Shown: positions 40,976-50,028 of the stretch, piece after piece
Numbering within the stretch: position 1 is the first letter of the stretch
Layout: every line of letters begins with the position of its first letter
The notes under the pieces: generated by a model
Database searches by the model: none
What the model saw: the letters and a program-made list of their open reading frames with translations, nothing else
What the model was told of the DNA's origin: nothing
Program-made: the position numbers and the translations under genes
NCBI GenBank assembly: GCA_035497315.1
Contig: DATJDU010000025.1
Coordinates: 1-53,668 of the forward strand
Direction: 5' to 3'
DNA from: Andeanibacterium sp035497315
GTDB lineage: Bacteria > Pseudomonadota > Alphaproteobacteria > Sphingomonadales > Sphingomonadaceae
Length of the DNA: 53,668 nucleotides

Positions 40976-41874
40976 TTTGCCGTCAGCTCCTGCTTGACGA
41001 TCGGCGGGACATAAGCTTCCGCAAAGACCTCGGTCATGCCGCGGCTGCCCTGCACCACCGGAATGGACATCTCGCCCACGCCTTCGATCACGATGCGGAT
41101 CGTGTCGCCATCCTTCACCGGGCCGACGCCCTCGGGCGTGCCGGTGGCGATGATGTCGCCGGGATAGAGCGTCATCACGGCAGACGCGGTCTCGATCATG
41201 CCGGGAATGTCCAGCACCAGATCGCGCGTATTTGCCGCCTGGCGCAACTCGCCATTCACCCACAGCTTCATCGAAAGCGCGTCGGGATGTCCCACCTCGT
41301 CGGCAGTGACGATCCACGGGCCGACCGGGCAGAAGCTGTCATAAGCCTTGCGGAACACCCGCTCTTCCCGGCCGCGCACCACCATGTCGAGCAGGCAGGC
41401 ATAGCCGAACACCGCCTCGTGCCAGCGTTCGCGCGGCAGGGCACGGCATTCCTTGCCGATGATGATGCCCAGTTCCGCTTCGTGATGGACTTCGCGCCCC
41501 GGGACGGCAGGCAGTTCCACCGGATCGCTCGGTCCGCTGACCGAAGAGCTGGGCTTCAGGAAGAAGCCCTGGTTCTTGGCGCGATAGCCCGCGCCCATCT
41601 CCCGCCCATGGGCGTGGTAGTTCACCGGATAGGCGATCACCTTGTTCGGCCAGGGGATCGGGGTTTCCAGCCGCACATCGGCCAACGGCACCGCTACACG
41701 CTCGCGCAGGGCAGCTTCGAGCGCGGGCCGGAGCTTTTCGAAATCGCGGATCAGGCGCAGCGGCGCCGTGTCGGGCCATGCTTCGGGCGAAACACCGGCG
41801 ATGTCGGAAACGTCGATGACGCCGCCATCCGCCACCAACCCAATCTTGCCACCATCGTATCGTGCCAAACGCAT
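40972..41874 (-). CDS. Fumarylacetoacetate hydrolase-family enzyme (maleyl/fumarylpyruvate hydrolase candidate)
   Basis: This is a 300-residue FAH-fold enzyme. EVHHEAELGIIIGKECRALP holds the metal-binding glutamates, and VNYHAHGREMGAGYRAKNQ and PGDIIATGTPEGVGPVKDGD are typical. It would hydrolyse the acylpyruvate made by the dioxygenase. No maleylpyruvate isomerase is present in the operon or window, so it may act on the maleyl isomer directly. It is first in the operon, with an IclR-type palindrome 22 bp before the ATG. Confidence 0.9.
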   Translation of the reverse strand: MRLARYDGGKIGLVADGGVIDVSDIAGVSPEAWPDTAPLRLIRDFEKLRPALEAALRERVAVPLADVRLETPIPWPNKVIAYPVNYHAHGREMGAGYRAKNQGFFLKPSSSVSGPSDPVELPAVPGREVHHEAELGIIIGKECRALPRERWHEAVFGYACLLDMVVRGREERVFRKAYDSFCPVGPWIVTADEVGHPDALSMKLWVNGELRQAANTRDLVLDIPGMIETASAVMTLYPGDIIATGTPEGVGPVKDGDTIRIVIEGVGEMSIPVVQGSRGMTEVFAEAYVPPIVKQELTAK

Positions 41875-41896
41875 ACTGAAATCCGTTTTATTTGAT

Positions 41897-41909
41897 AGAA
41901 CGTCGTTCT
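41897..41909. promoter_or_regulatory. IclR operator S2
   Basis: AGAACGTCGTTCT is a perfect AGAAC-N3-GTTCT palindrome. The third half-site expected seven bases on is degenerate. It lies just upstream of the FAH-dioxygenase-monooxygenase-CoA transferase operon. Confidence 0.68.
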
Positions 41910-41988
41910 GTTAAATACTCATGCTTCGCCCCGGAGCGGCGAAGGCAGCAGGTGTTCATCCTGCCGCCCCCGCCGCCGGGGAGGAAAC

Positions 41989-44304
41989 CTAGAACCCGTA
42001 GCGGACGCGCATGCCGTAGGTACGCGGCGGCTGGATATCGAGCCCGGTGTAGTTGGCAATGAACGGTGCCTGCTGCGAACCGGTGTACACAGCCTCATTG
42101 GTGATGTTCCGCACGAATGCCTGAACCGAGAGGTTCTCGTTTGCCGTGCGATAGGTCAGGCTGGCATTGAACACCGCGTAACCCTTGGCCCGCGCATTTT
42201 CGACGAATTCGGCCGAGAGCCAGCGCGAGCTGGCAAAGGTCATGTTCGGCGAGAAGGCAATCGTGGCACCACTGGCGAGATCGAATGTGTGATCGTAGCT
42301 GACCGAGCCGGACCAGTTGGGCGTGCGCGGCAGCTGGAATCCGTTGCAGTCAATCTGCCAATAGCCAATCTGTGCATTGCCGTTAGGCACTGCGGAGACG
42401 GCGCAAGCCGTGCGCGGATCGGGGTTGGATGTCTTGTAATTGTAGTAGGTGAAGTCCTTGTACTCGCTGTCGACATATTCGACACCGGCACGGAAGGAGT
42501 CATTATGCGTCGGCTCCCACGCGAACTCGACGCTGCCGCCCTTGGCGGTCGCCTTGCCTGCGTTGAACAGCGAGGAAACCTGAGCGCCGCCACGATCGAG
42601 CGAGGCGAAGTTCTCCTGCCTGTCCTTATACTCGTAATAGAAGCCTTCGAGGTTGAGAGTGATTGTCCTGCCGAGGAACTGGTTCTTCGAACCGACGGCA
42701 AAGGCAGTCACGTCCTCCGGCTTATAGGGATCGAGATCGGCATTGGCCTGACCGCCCGATTTGAAGCCGGTGGTGACATTGGCGTAAAGCAGGTTGTCCG
42801 CCCCGGCATCGAATTCGAAGCCGGCCTTGTAGTTCAGGCGATCGGCTGAATAGCTGCCCTGTACCCAGGTCCCGCCCGAGGTCAGCAGCTCGCAGCTATC
42901 GCCCGGGCCCGTGCCGCCAGCAGGACAAGCAAAGCTGCCCTTCCTGGCATAGCGATGGGCATCGACCGTCTTGGTCTCATCCGTGTAACGCAGGCCAGCG
43001 GTGAGGCGGAGGCTGTCGGTGAGCGAATAGGTTGCCTCGCCGAAGGCCGCATAAGCCCTGGTATTGAGATCCGCGACAAAGGCGGTGTCGCTGGCCAGAC
43101 CAAGCGACACTTCATTGAGGCTGTCCTGATCCTCGTTGAAATAATAGCCGCCTACAACCCAGGTGAGCGCGCCATCCGAATTTCCGAGGCGGACTTCCAG
43201 CGTCTGGGCGTCGGAAGTCGTCGGATCGCCAGTGTAGGGATTGACCGAAAGATAGCTCAGCGCGGGGTATGACTGGGAATCATTCACTACGCGCTGATAG
43301 GCGGGAATGACGGTGAGGGTCGCGGGGCCCAGATCCCAGTCGAGATGGCCACTGATGCCCCAGGCGTCGATATCCTGCTGCACCTTGCTGGTATCGATCA
43401 GATAAGACCCCGGAGGCGCAACCAGCTGACTGGTCAGGTCGTTGAAGGAATCGTTGATCGAGGTCCAGCGATCCTTGGGCGTGATCGGCTGCGGATTGGC
43501 GATACCCGGGCCGGTCGGCGCGGTTTCGGCATAGATCACCTGACCATGGCCACGACCGCCGAGATGCTGGTAATTGCCAGCCAGACGCAGAGTCAGATCC
43601 GGGGTCGGCTCCACCTTGATCTGTCCGCGAACCGACTGATGCTTGTCGTCATCGGTACCGTCGCTGATGTAACCGTCGCGCCACGATCCCTGATAGGCAA
43701 GGCGGATGGCAGCCTTATCGCCGATCGGCACGTTGACGGCGCCTTCGGCCAGGAAGCCGTCATAGTTCTGGACGCCGGCCAGCACATAGCCGGAAGTCTC
43801 GCCCAGCTGGGGCTGCACCGGCAGGATGTTCAGCACACCGCCGGTGGAATTGCGGCCATAGAGCGTACCCTGCGGCCCCTTGAGCACTTCCACACGCTCA
43901 AGGTCGAAGAAGGTGCCAGCCACCCACTGCGTGCGGGCAGAAAAAACCCCATCGAAGCTCTGCGCCACGGCTGCGTCATTATAGGAGGTGGTCGAGAAAT
44001 CGCCCGCGCCGCGAATGAATATCTGCAACGCCGTTCCGCCCTGGCTGACCTGCACGCCGGGCGCAACGCGGTTGAGATCGGTAAGCTGGGTCACACCGGC
44101 CTTGGCCAGATCGTCAGCCGACAGCACTTCCAGAGAGATAGCCGTGTCCTGGGCGCTAGCCTCGCGGAACTGGGCGGTCACGATGATCTCATTGGTCTCA
44201 TCCGCAGCCTTCGGCTCCCCATCCTGCGCAAACGCAGCGACCGGAAGCAAGGCGGCAGCCCCGGCTCCGACAAGCAGCATCGAACGGAGATTGCTCATTC
44301 GCAT
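41989..44304 (-). CDS. TonB-dependent receptor of the aromatic cluster
   Basis: This 771-residue outer-membrane receptor has a signal peptide (NLRSMLLVGAGAAALLPVAA, cleavage after AFAQ), a plug with EIIVTAQFREASAQDTAISL and the VEVLKGPQGTLYGRNSTGG box, and a barrel ending RTYGMRVRYGF. It is shorter than the phosphonate-block receptor and of a different, siderophore-like clade that sphingomonads also use for aromatics. The ATG with GGGAGAA five bases upstream is used. An IclR operator lies in the divergent promoter region, so uptake of the aromatic substrate is inferred. Confidence 0.9.
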   Translation of the reverse strand: MRMSNLRSMLLVGAGAAALLPVAAFAQDGEPKAADETNEIIVTAQFREASAQDTAISLEVLSADDLAKAGVTQLTDLNRVAPGVQVSQGGTALQIFIRGAGDFSTTSYNDAAVAQSFDGVFSARTQWVAGTFFDLERVEVLKGPQGTLYGRNSTGGVLNILPVQPQLGETSGYVLAGVQNYDGFLAEGAVNVPIGDKAAIRLAYQGSWRDGYISDGTDDDKHQSVRGQIKVEPTPDLTLRLAGNYQHLGGRGHGQVIYAETAPTGPGIANPQPITPKDRWTSINDSFNDLTSQLVAPPGSYLIDTSKVQQDIDAWGISGHLDWDLGPATLTVIPAYQRVVNDSQSYPALSYLSVNPYTGDPTTSDAQTLEVRLGNSDGALTWVVGGYYFNEDQDSLNEVSLGLASDTAFVADLNTRAYAAFGEATYSLTDSLRLTAGLRYTDETKTVDAHRYARKGSFACPAGGTGPGDSCELLTSGGTWVQGSYSADRLNYKAGFEFDAGADNLLYANVTTGFKSGGQANADLDPYKPEDVTAFAVGSKNQFLGRTITLNLEGFYYEYKDRQENFASLDRGGAQVSSLFNAGKATAKGGSVEFAWEPTHNDSFRAGVEYVDSEYKDFTYYNYKTSNPDPRTACAVSAVPNGNAQIGYWQIDCNGFQLPRTPNWSGSVSYDHTFDLASGATIAFSPNMTFASSRWLSAEFVENARAKGYAVFNASLTYRTANENLSVQAFVRNITNEAVYTGSQQAPFIANYTGLDIQPPRTYGMRVRYGF

Positions 44305-44342
44305 CAATTTTCTCCCGAATAACGCCAGCATTGGAACTGGTC

Positions 44343-44367
44343 GTTCTTTCTAACAGAACTATGTTCT
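44343..44367 (-). promoter_or_regulatory. IclR operator S3 (TonB receptor side)
   Basis: GTTCT-TTCTAAC-AGAAC-TAT-GTTCT: three half-sites with 7- and 3-bp gaps, all perfect. It is 38 bp upstream of the TonB receptor ATG. Confidence 0.73.
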
Positions 44368-44463
44368 TTTTCGTTTAGGCGATGATTCCTGCCTTTGTCA
44401 AATCCGTGATGCACCGAGGGCAAAACCCTCACGAAATGCTGGACATATCTCTGTTTCATTAAT

Positions 44464-44488
44464 AGAATGATGTTCTGTCAATAAGAAC
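44464..44488 (+). promoter_or_regulatory. IclR operator S4 (carotenoid oxygenase side)
   Basis: AGAAT-GAT-GTTCT-GTCAATA-AGAAC is the mirror arrangement of S3 with one mismatch. It ends 15 bp before the GTG of the dioxygenase gene, directly upstream of its ribosome-binding site. Confidence 0.73.
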
Positions 44489-44503
44489 ACTCAGGAGAGA
44501 TGT

Positions 44504-45976
44504 GTGACAAGTTTCCCCGACGTTCCGGCATTCACGGGCTTCAACAAGCCCTCGCGAGTCGAAGCCGATGTGCAGGATCTCAACTTCCATGGAACGATTC
44601 CGCCCGAACTGGACGGCGCGTTTTTCCGTGTGCAGCCGGAACATCAGTTTCCGCCCAAGCTGGGCAATGACATTGCCTTCAATGGCGATGGCATGATCTC
44701 CATGTTCCGCTTCAAGGACGGGAAGGTCGATTACCACCAGCGCTGGGCCAAGACCGACAAGTGGAAGCTGGAAAACGCGGCGGGTCGCGCCGTGTTCGGC
44801 GCCTATCGCAATCCGCTGACGGACGATGAAGAGGTGAAGGGCAAGATTCGCGGCACCGCGAACACCAATGCCTATATCCACGGCGGACGCCTCTATGCGC
44901 TGAAGGAAGATTCGCCCGCTCTGGTGATGGACCCGGGTTCGCTCGAAACCTTCGGCTACACCGATTTCGACGGCAAGATGACCGGCGAAACCTTCACCGC
45001 CCATCCCAAGACCGATCCGGCCACCGGCAATCTGTGCGGCTTCGGCTATGCCTCCAAGGGCATCCTCACCCGCGACATGACCTATTACGAGATCGATGCG
45101 GACGGCAATCTGCTGTTCGATATCTGGTTCGAAACGCCTTACTATTGCATGATGCATGATTTCGCGATCACGCCGGATTATGCGCTGTTCACGGTAATGG
45201 GCATGACCAGCAGCTGGGATCGCCTGAAGGCGGGCAAGCCGCATTTCGGCTTCGACACCTCGCTGCCCAGCCATCTCGCCGTAGTGCCCCGCAAACCGGG
45301 AACGACGGCTGAGGATATCCGCTGGTTCACCGGTCCCAGCTGCTTCACCGCCCATGTGATGAACGCCTTCCAGGATGGGACGAAGATTCATCTCGACCTG
45401 CCGGTGGCCGCCAACAACATGATGCCGTTCTTCCCCGACATCAACGATGCGCCCTTCGATCCGGTGGCTGGCGCAACCTATCTCACGCGCTGGACCGTCG
45501 ACATGGCCCAGAATGCGGAAGAATATCAGTCGCAGCGCCTGTCCGACATGATCGGCGAATTCCCGCGCTTCGACGATCGCTATTGCGGCAGCAAGTACCG
45601 CTATGGCTGGCTGGTCGTGATCGACCCCTCGCAGCCGGTCGAACTGAAGGGCGGCAGCGCGGGCGGCTGGGTGATGAACACGCTGGGCATGGTCGATCTG
45701 GAAACCGGCAAGGAACAGAAATGGTGGTGCGGCCCCGTCTCCAGCATTCAGGAGCCGTGCTTCATCCCGCGCAGCCCCGATGCGGCCGAAGGCGACGGCT
45801 GGATCGTGATGGTCTGCAACCGGCTGGAAGAACGTGGCAGCGAATTGCTGCTGTTCGAAGCCACCAATATCGAACAGGGCCCGATCGCTACGATCGACAT
45901 CCCGGTGCGCCTGCGCTTCGGCCTGCACGGCAATTGGGCCAATGCATCGGACGTGCCCGCGCTCGAAGCGGCCTGA
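44504..45976 (+). CDS. Carotenoid oxygenase-family enzyme (lignostilbene/isoeugenol dioxygenase-like)
   Basis: This 490-residue iron(II) beta-propeller oxygenase has the family histidines in or near TAHPKTDPATG, YYCMMHDFAITPDYALF, PSCFTAHVMNAFQDG and the C-terminal LRFGLHGNW. GTIPPELDGAFFRVQPEHQF is the usual N-terminal part. Such enzymes split the side-chain double bond of stilbenes or phenylpropenes to aldehydes. A GTG start is used with AGGAGAGA upstream; an ATG four bases earlier is out of frame. It is divergent from the TonB receptor and is IclR-linked through S4. Confidence 0.9.
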   Translation: MTSFPDVPAFTGFNKPSRVEADVQDLNFHGTIPPELDGAFFRVQPEHQFPPKLGNDIAFNGDGMISMFRFKDGKVDYHQRWAKTDKWKLENAAGRAVFGAYRNPLTDDEEVKGKIRGTANTNAYIHGGRLYALKEDSPALVMDPGSLETFGYTDFDGKMTGETFTAHPKTDPATGNLCGFGYASKGILTRDMTYYEIDADGNLLFDIWFETPYYCMMHDFAITPDYALFTVMGMTSSWDRLKAGKPHFGFDTSLPSHLAVVPRKPGTTAEDIRWFTGPSCFTAHVMNAFQDGTKIHLDLPVAANNMMPFFPDINDAPFDPVAGATYLTRWTVDMAQNAEEYQSQRLSDMIGEFPRFDDRYCGSKYRYGWLVVIDPSQPVELKGGSAGGWVMNTLGMVDLETGKEQKWWCGPVSSIQEPCFIPRSPDAAEGDGWIVMVCNRLEERGSELLLFEATNIEQGPIATIDIPVRLRFGLHGNWANASDVPALEAA

Positions 45977-45995
45977 ATTTACGTCAACCGGGTTT

Positions 45996-46018
45996 CCCCC
46001 GTGGCCGGGCCACGGGGG
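45996..46018. terminator. Bidirectional terminator hairpin
   Basis: CCCCCGTGGC pairs with GCCACGGGGG around a CGG loop, a very stable 10-bp stem between the convergent oxygenase and aldehyde dehydrogenase genes. TTT flanks one side and GTTACCTTAA the other. Confidence 0.75.
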
Positions 46019-46024
46019 GTTACC

Positions 46025-47518
46025 TTAATAGCCGAGCATCACAGACTTGGTTTCGGTGAAGGCCAGCACGCCGTGGCGGCCGTTCTCGCGGCCCAGCCCG
46101 GACTGGCCGAAACCGCCGAAGGGCAGCGTGAATTCCATGCCCGAGCCGTTGATCTTCACCGATCCGGCGCGCAGCAGCCGGGCCATGGATTGCGCGCGTT
46201 CCAGATCCCGGGTCCAGGCATAGGCTGACAGGCCATAGTCGCTATCATTGGCGCGGGCGGCGAGTGCTTCCAGTTCTTCATCGTCCGAAAAACGCTGGAC
46301 GCACAGGACCGGGCCGAAGATTTCCTCACGCACAGCGCGCATGTCGGGCGTGACGCGGTCCAGAATCGTAGGCGGAACGAAATAGCCTGGTCCTTCAGGC
46401 ACTTCGCCGCGGAAGGCCAGCTTCGCCCCAGCTTCCAACGCGCCGGATATGAAGCCTTCCACCTTGTCGCGCTGCGCCGCGGAAATCAGCGGACCAAGGG
46501 CGCTGCCTTCCCTGTCGCCCGGGCCGAGCACCAGCTTCGCGGCGAAGGCGCAGAGCTGCTCCATGAAGCTCTCATAGATCGCATCGTGCAGGAACAGGCG
46601 CGAACCGGCTGCGCAGACCTGCCCGCTATTGGCGAAAATGCCCATGGCAACGCCCGGAACGGCGCGGGCGAGATCGGCATCGCCGAACACCACAACCGGA
46701 GATTTTCCGCCCAGTTCCAATGAGATGCGCGTGACCTTTTCTGCCGCCTGACGCATGATCGTCTTGCCGGTCGCGGTCGATCCGGTGAAGGATATCTTGT
46801 CCACTCCGGGATGGGCCGCCAGCGCTGCTCCCGCCGAAACGCCGGTGCCGTTGACGAGGTTGATCGCCCCTGCCGGAATGCCCGCCTGATGCGCCAGTTC
46901 CACCAGCCGAATGCAGCTGAAAGGTGCCAGTTCCGCGGGTTTGAGCACTGCCGTGCAGCCCGCCGCTAGCGCTGCAGAGACCTTGTTGCAGGCAATGGCC
47001 AGCGGCGCGTTCCATGGGACGATCAGCGCGGCGACACCCAAAGGCTCGTTCACCGTATAGGCATGCCAGCGGCCTGGGGCCGAGGGTTCCGCCGTTTCCC
47101 CGCCCAGACGGCGGGTCCAGCCAGCGTTGTAGCGGATCGCGGAAGGGCCTCCCTTGCCTGCCATGGCCAGTGCCATGGGATAGGGCACGCCATTGTCCAG
47201 CGTCTCGATCGCGGCCAGCTGCGCGGTGTTTTCCTCCACCAGCGTGGCAAACCGCAGCAGCAATTCCTCCCTCCGGGCAGGCGGCATGTCGCGCCATTCG
47301 CGTGAGGCAAAGGTGCGCTCACAAGCACCTACCGCGCGCTCAACGTCCTCCAGCGTGCCTTCAGAGACCCTTCCGAGCACCGTTTCGTCCGCAGGGTTCA
47401 GCACCTCGATCGTCGCGCCGGAAATCGCCTGTGTTTCCCCGCCGATGATGTGCCCGCCCGCCCCGGCGATCCATTCGCGCGCGGATTGGAAGGCAGCTTC
47501 ACGCGCCATGTCGGTCAT
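46025..47518 (-). CDS. NAD-dependent (aryl) aldehyde dehydrogenase
   Basis: This is a 497-residue ALDH with LIVPWNAPLAIACNKVSAAL, the Glu in ISLELGGKSPVVVFGDAD and the Cys in NSGQVCAAGSRLFLHD. It is the last gene of the five-gene operon led by the p-cresol-methylhydroxylase-like flavoprotein, so oxidation of an aromatic aldehyde (for example 4-hydroxybenzaldehyde-type) to the acid is likely. The aldehyde from the nearby carotenoid-oxygenase-type enzyme could be its substrate too. The ATG is preferred over an upstream GTG because GAAAGG precedes it. Confidence 0.88.
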   Translation of the reverse strand: MTDMAREAAFQSAREWIAGAGGHIIGGETQAISGATIEVLNPADETVLGRVSEGTLEDVERAVGACERTFASREWRDMPPARREELLLRFATLVEENTAQLAAIETLDNGVPYPMALAMAGKGGPSAIRYNAGWTRRLGGETAEPSAPGRWHAYTVNEPLGVAALIVPWNAPLAIACNKVSAALAAGCTAVLKPAELAPFSCIRLVELAHQAGIPAGAINLVNGTGVSAGAALAAHPGVDKISFTGSTATGKTIMRQAAEKVTRISLELGGKSPVVVFGDADLARAVPGVAMGIFANSGQVCAAGSRLFLHDAIYESFMEQLCAFAAKLVLGPGDREGSALGPLISAAQRDKVEGFISGALEAGAKLAFRGEVPEGPGYFVPPTILDRVTPDMRAVREEIFGPVLCVQRFSDDEELEALAARANDSDYGLSAYAWTRDLERAQSMARLLRAGSVKINGSGMEFTLPFGGFGQSGLGRENGRHGVLAFTETKSVMLGY

Positions 47519-47531
47519 GTCGAAATACCTT

Positions 47532-49148
47532 TCAGTTACGGGCGGCGGCACGGATCATGTCCGCGCCCTTCTCGCCGATCATCACGGCGGCGGCATTGGT
47601 GTTGGCGCCGACCAGCAGCGGCATGACCGAGGCATCGGCTACGCGCAGTCCTTCGATGCCATGCACGCGCAATTGCGGATCGACCACGGCCTGATCGCCA
47701 ATGCCCATGGCGCAGGTGCCCACCGGGTGATGGACCACGCCGAGCAGATCGGGCCGCATAGCGTCGATCTGTTCCTCCATCGTCCCGCGCGGGCCGGGGA
47801 TCGTCTCGGCAATCACATGGCTGGCAAGCGGTTCCTGCGCGAAGAGCTTGCGCGACAGGGCAAGGCCATCCTTCAGGCGGCGCCAGTCGTCATCGTCGGA
47901 CAGCATGTTGAGCTGAATCTTCGGGTTCGATCGGAAATCCGCATCGCGCAGGGTCACTGCCCCCCGGCTGCGCGGGCGCAGCAGGCAGACCGAGCTGTAG
48001 AAGCAATCCTGCTTGGCCTTGCGGATGCCGGGGAACCAGATGTTCGCATCCACCCGCACCGGGCTGACCATGATCTGGATATCCGGCCGGTCCAGCCCCT
48101 CGCGGCTGCGCAGCAACAGGCAGCCCGCCGCGATCTGGTTGGTGAAGGCGCCCTTGCCCCGGAAATACCAGTTGAGGAAGGAAAGCGTCGCCCGGTCGAA
48201 GCGCAATTCCTGCGCGAAGCTGTGATTGAGCCGCGCGTCATATTGATTGGCGACGCGGGGGTGCTCCTGAAGGTTCCGCCCTACGCCCGGCAGGTGATGG
48301 ACCGGATCGATCCCCAGTGCGCGCAGTTCCTCCCCATCGCCAATGCCGGAGAGCATCAACAGCTGCGGCGAATTGTAAGTCCCGCCGCTCAGCACGATTT
48401 CGCGCCGGGCCTTCACTGTGACGCGCCGCCCCTTGCGCTCGATCTCCACCGCGCGCACCCTGCCTTCCGCCACTTCCAGCTTCACGGCCAGGCTGTCGGT
48501 CCAGACGGCAAGGTTGCGGCGGGAGGACCGGATCGGCTCCAGATAGGCGCGGGCGCTGCCGCAGCGGCTGCCGTCCTTCAACGCGACATGGACATCGGCC
48601 AGCCCTTCATTGGTCCTGCCATCGTAGTCGCCGACATAGGCGACCCCCATGGCGGCGGCAGCCTTGCGCAATTCCTTGCCCATCAGGCGCGAATTATCGA
48701 CCGGGCGCACCGCAATCGGCCCGCCCGCCCCGCGCCTGTCGCTGGCGCCCTGCCAGAAATCCTCAGAGCGTTTGAAGAACGGCAGGACGGATTCGTAATC
48801 CCAGCCGCTGCAACCAAGCTGCGCCCAATCGTCGAAATCCTTGGGATGCCCGCGAAAATGAACCGTGCCGTTGATCGAGGAGGAACCGCCCAGCACCCGC
48901 CCGCGCGGCAAAGGGAACACCTTGCCGCCCAGATGCGGCTCCGGCTCGGAAGCGAATTGCCAGGTCAGGCGTGGATTGCGCAGGGCCTGCAGGAAGCCCA
49001 GCGGCATGCGGATATAGGGGTGGTTCGCCTCCCCGCCCGCTTCCAGCAGCAGCACCGTACAGGCCGGGTCCTCGCTCAGCCGGTTGGCGACCACTGCCCC
49101 CGCGCTGCCCGCACCCACTACGATGTAATCGAATTCCGCCTCGCTCAC
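47532..49148 (-). CDS. GMC-family alcohol dehydrogenase/oxidase
   Basis: This 538-residue flavoprotein has YIVVGAGSAGAVVANRLSED (FAD site), GRVLGGSSSINGTVHFRG (GMC signature 1), SGGTYNSPQLLMLSGIG (signature 2) and the C-terminal HHPVGTCAMG and VGANTNAAAVMIGEKGADMI. It would oxidise an alcohol, probably a benzylic one made in this operon, to the aldehyde. The start is taken as GTG (VSEAEFDYIVVGAG) 14 bp after the upstream stop; earlier frame residues overlap the preceding gene. Soluble cytoplasmic location is expected, as no signal is seen. Confidence 0.87.
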   Translation of the reverse strand: MSEAEFDYIVVGAGSAGAVVANRLSEDPACTVLLLEAGGEANHPYIRMPLGFLQALRNPRLTWQFASEPEPHLGGKVFPLPRGRVLGGSSSINGTVHFRGHPKDFDDWAQLGCSGWDYESVLPFFKRSEDFWQGASDRRGAGGPIAVRPVDNSRLMGKELRKAAAAMGVAYVGDYDGRTNEGLADVHVALKDGSRCGSARAYLEPIRSSRRNLAVWTDSLAVKLEVAEGRVRAVEIERKGRRVTVKARREIVLSGGTYNSPQLLMLSGIGDGEELRALGIDPVHHLPGVGRNLQEHPRVANQYDARLNHSFAQELRFDRATLSFLNWYFRGKGAFTNQIAAGCLLLRSREGLDRPDIQIMVSPVRVDANIWFPGIRKAKQDCFYSSVCLLRPRSRGAVTLRDADFRSNPKIQLNMLSDDDDWRRLKDGLALSRKLFAQEPLASHVIAETIPGPRGTMEEQIDAMRPDLLGVVHHPVGTCAMGIGDQAVVDPQLRVHGIEGLRVADASVMPLLVGANTNAAAVMIGEKGADMIRAAARN

Positions 49149-49162
49149 ACCAGTCTCTCGCT

Positions 49163-49627
49163 TCAGGAATCGCGCGCCGGAACGGCCAGCCACGCAAAGG
49201 CCGTCTCAGGCGATTTCGCGCCCTTCCCGCCGGTCAGCCCGCCCAGCAGGGGGCGCCACTTCTCTTGCGCGGCACTGCCCAGCCAGCGATCCTGCCGGCC
49301 AAGCTGCATCAGGGGCACCACGCGACGTCCGGCCATGCGGGCAATATCGGCGGCGAGGAGATATTCGGAATGGCCGGTGATCCCCAGCACGGGCTGCGTG
49401 CCCGCGAACAGCCGTTCGCGCAGCAGCAATGCGGCGATTTCCCCGCCGGTTTCCCGCGCCTGCGTGCCCCCGGCGCTCGCCAGCCGGGCTGCCCGCGCCG
49501 CACGCGGCAGATGCGCATTATAGAGCAGCAGCGGTGCCTCAGCCGCAAAGGCACCCGTCGCGCCGAAACCCAGCCCCAGCACCACGGGAGCGGCCATGGC
49601 CCCGGCGAGCAGTTCCCGCCGCCTCAC
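49163..49627 (-). CDS. Exported protein of unknown function in the PCMH-like operon
   Basis: This 154-residue protein has a Tat-like signal (MRRRELLAGAMAAPVVLGLG, cleavage near AFAA). The mature part has no cysteine and contains ITGHSEYLLAADIARMAGRR. It matches no family I can name. It sits between the cytochrome c gene (ATGA overlap) and the GMC gene. In p-cresol operons of pseudomonads a gene of unknown function (pchX) lies in the same neighbourhood, so it may be a positional counterpart that helps assembly of the flavocytochrome. Sequence relation to PchX was not checked. Confidence 0.7.
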   Translation of the reverse strand: MRRRELLAGAMAAPVVLGLGFGATGAFAAEAPLLLYNAHLPRAARAARLASAGGTQARETGGEIAALLLRERLFAGTQPVLGITGHSEYLLAADIARMAGRRVVPLMQLGRQDRWLGSAAQEKWRPLLGGLTGGKGAKSPETAFAWLAVPARDS

Positions 49628-50028
49628 TTGCTCTTGTCCTTCGCCAGATAGGCCGCGATCTGCGCCAGTTCCGCATCGCTGACTTCAACGCGGGAGAAGG
49701 CTGGCATGTTCATCAGCCCATTGCGCACCACGGCGGTCACGTAATCCGCGCTCAGATCCGTGCGCTGGTGAAGCTGGGCGGGCATGTCTTCCGGCAGGCG
49801 CTTTTGCAGCATGATCGTGCCGGTGTTCCGGCCGACATGGCAGAAGGCGCATTCCCGGCCATAAAGCCGCTCGCCCGGATCGGCGGATTTCTGGCCGAAA
49901 GTCACGGCCTCGATCTGGGAAGGAAGCGCCGGTTTGGCCTTTTCCTCTCCCGCGTCGGATTTTGCCGAACAGGCGGCGATCAGGGTGACGGCCGCAAGGC
50001 CCAGGATCATGCGGTCGATCGCCATCAC
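49624..50028 (-). CDS. Lipoprotein cytochrome c (electron acceptor subunit)
   Basis: This 134-residue protein starts with a lipoprotein signal ending LIAAC (Cys20). It then has one heme site, RECAFCHVG (Cys60, Cys63, His64), and a likely methionine ligand in NGLMNMPAFSR. It overlaps the flavoprotein gene by 4 bp. p-Cresol methylhydroxylase and eugenol hydroxylase are pairs of such a flavoprotein and small cytochrome, so it should accept electrons from the upstream gene product. Confidence 0.9.
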   Translation of the reverse strand: MMAIDRMILGLAAVTLIAACSAKSDAGEEKAKPALPSQIEAVTFGQKSADPGERLYGRECAFCHVGRNTGTIMLQKRLPEDMPAQLHQRTDLSADYVTAVVRNGLMNMPAFSRVEVSDAELAQIAAYLAKDKSK

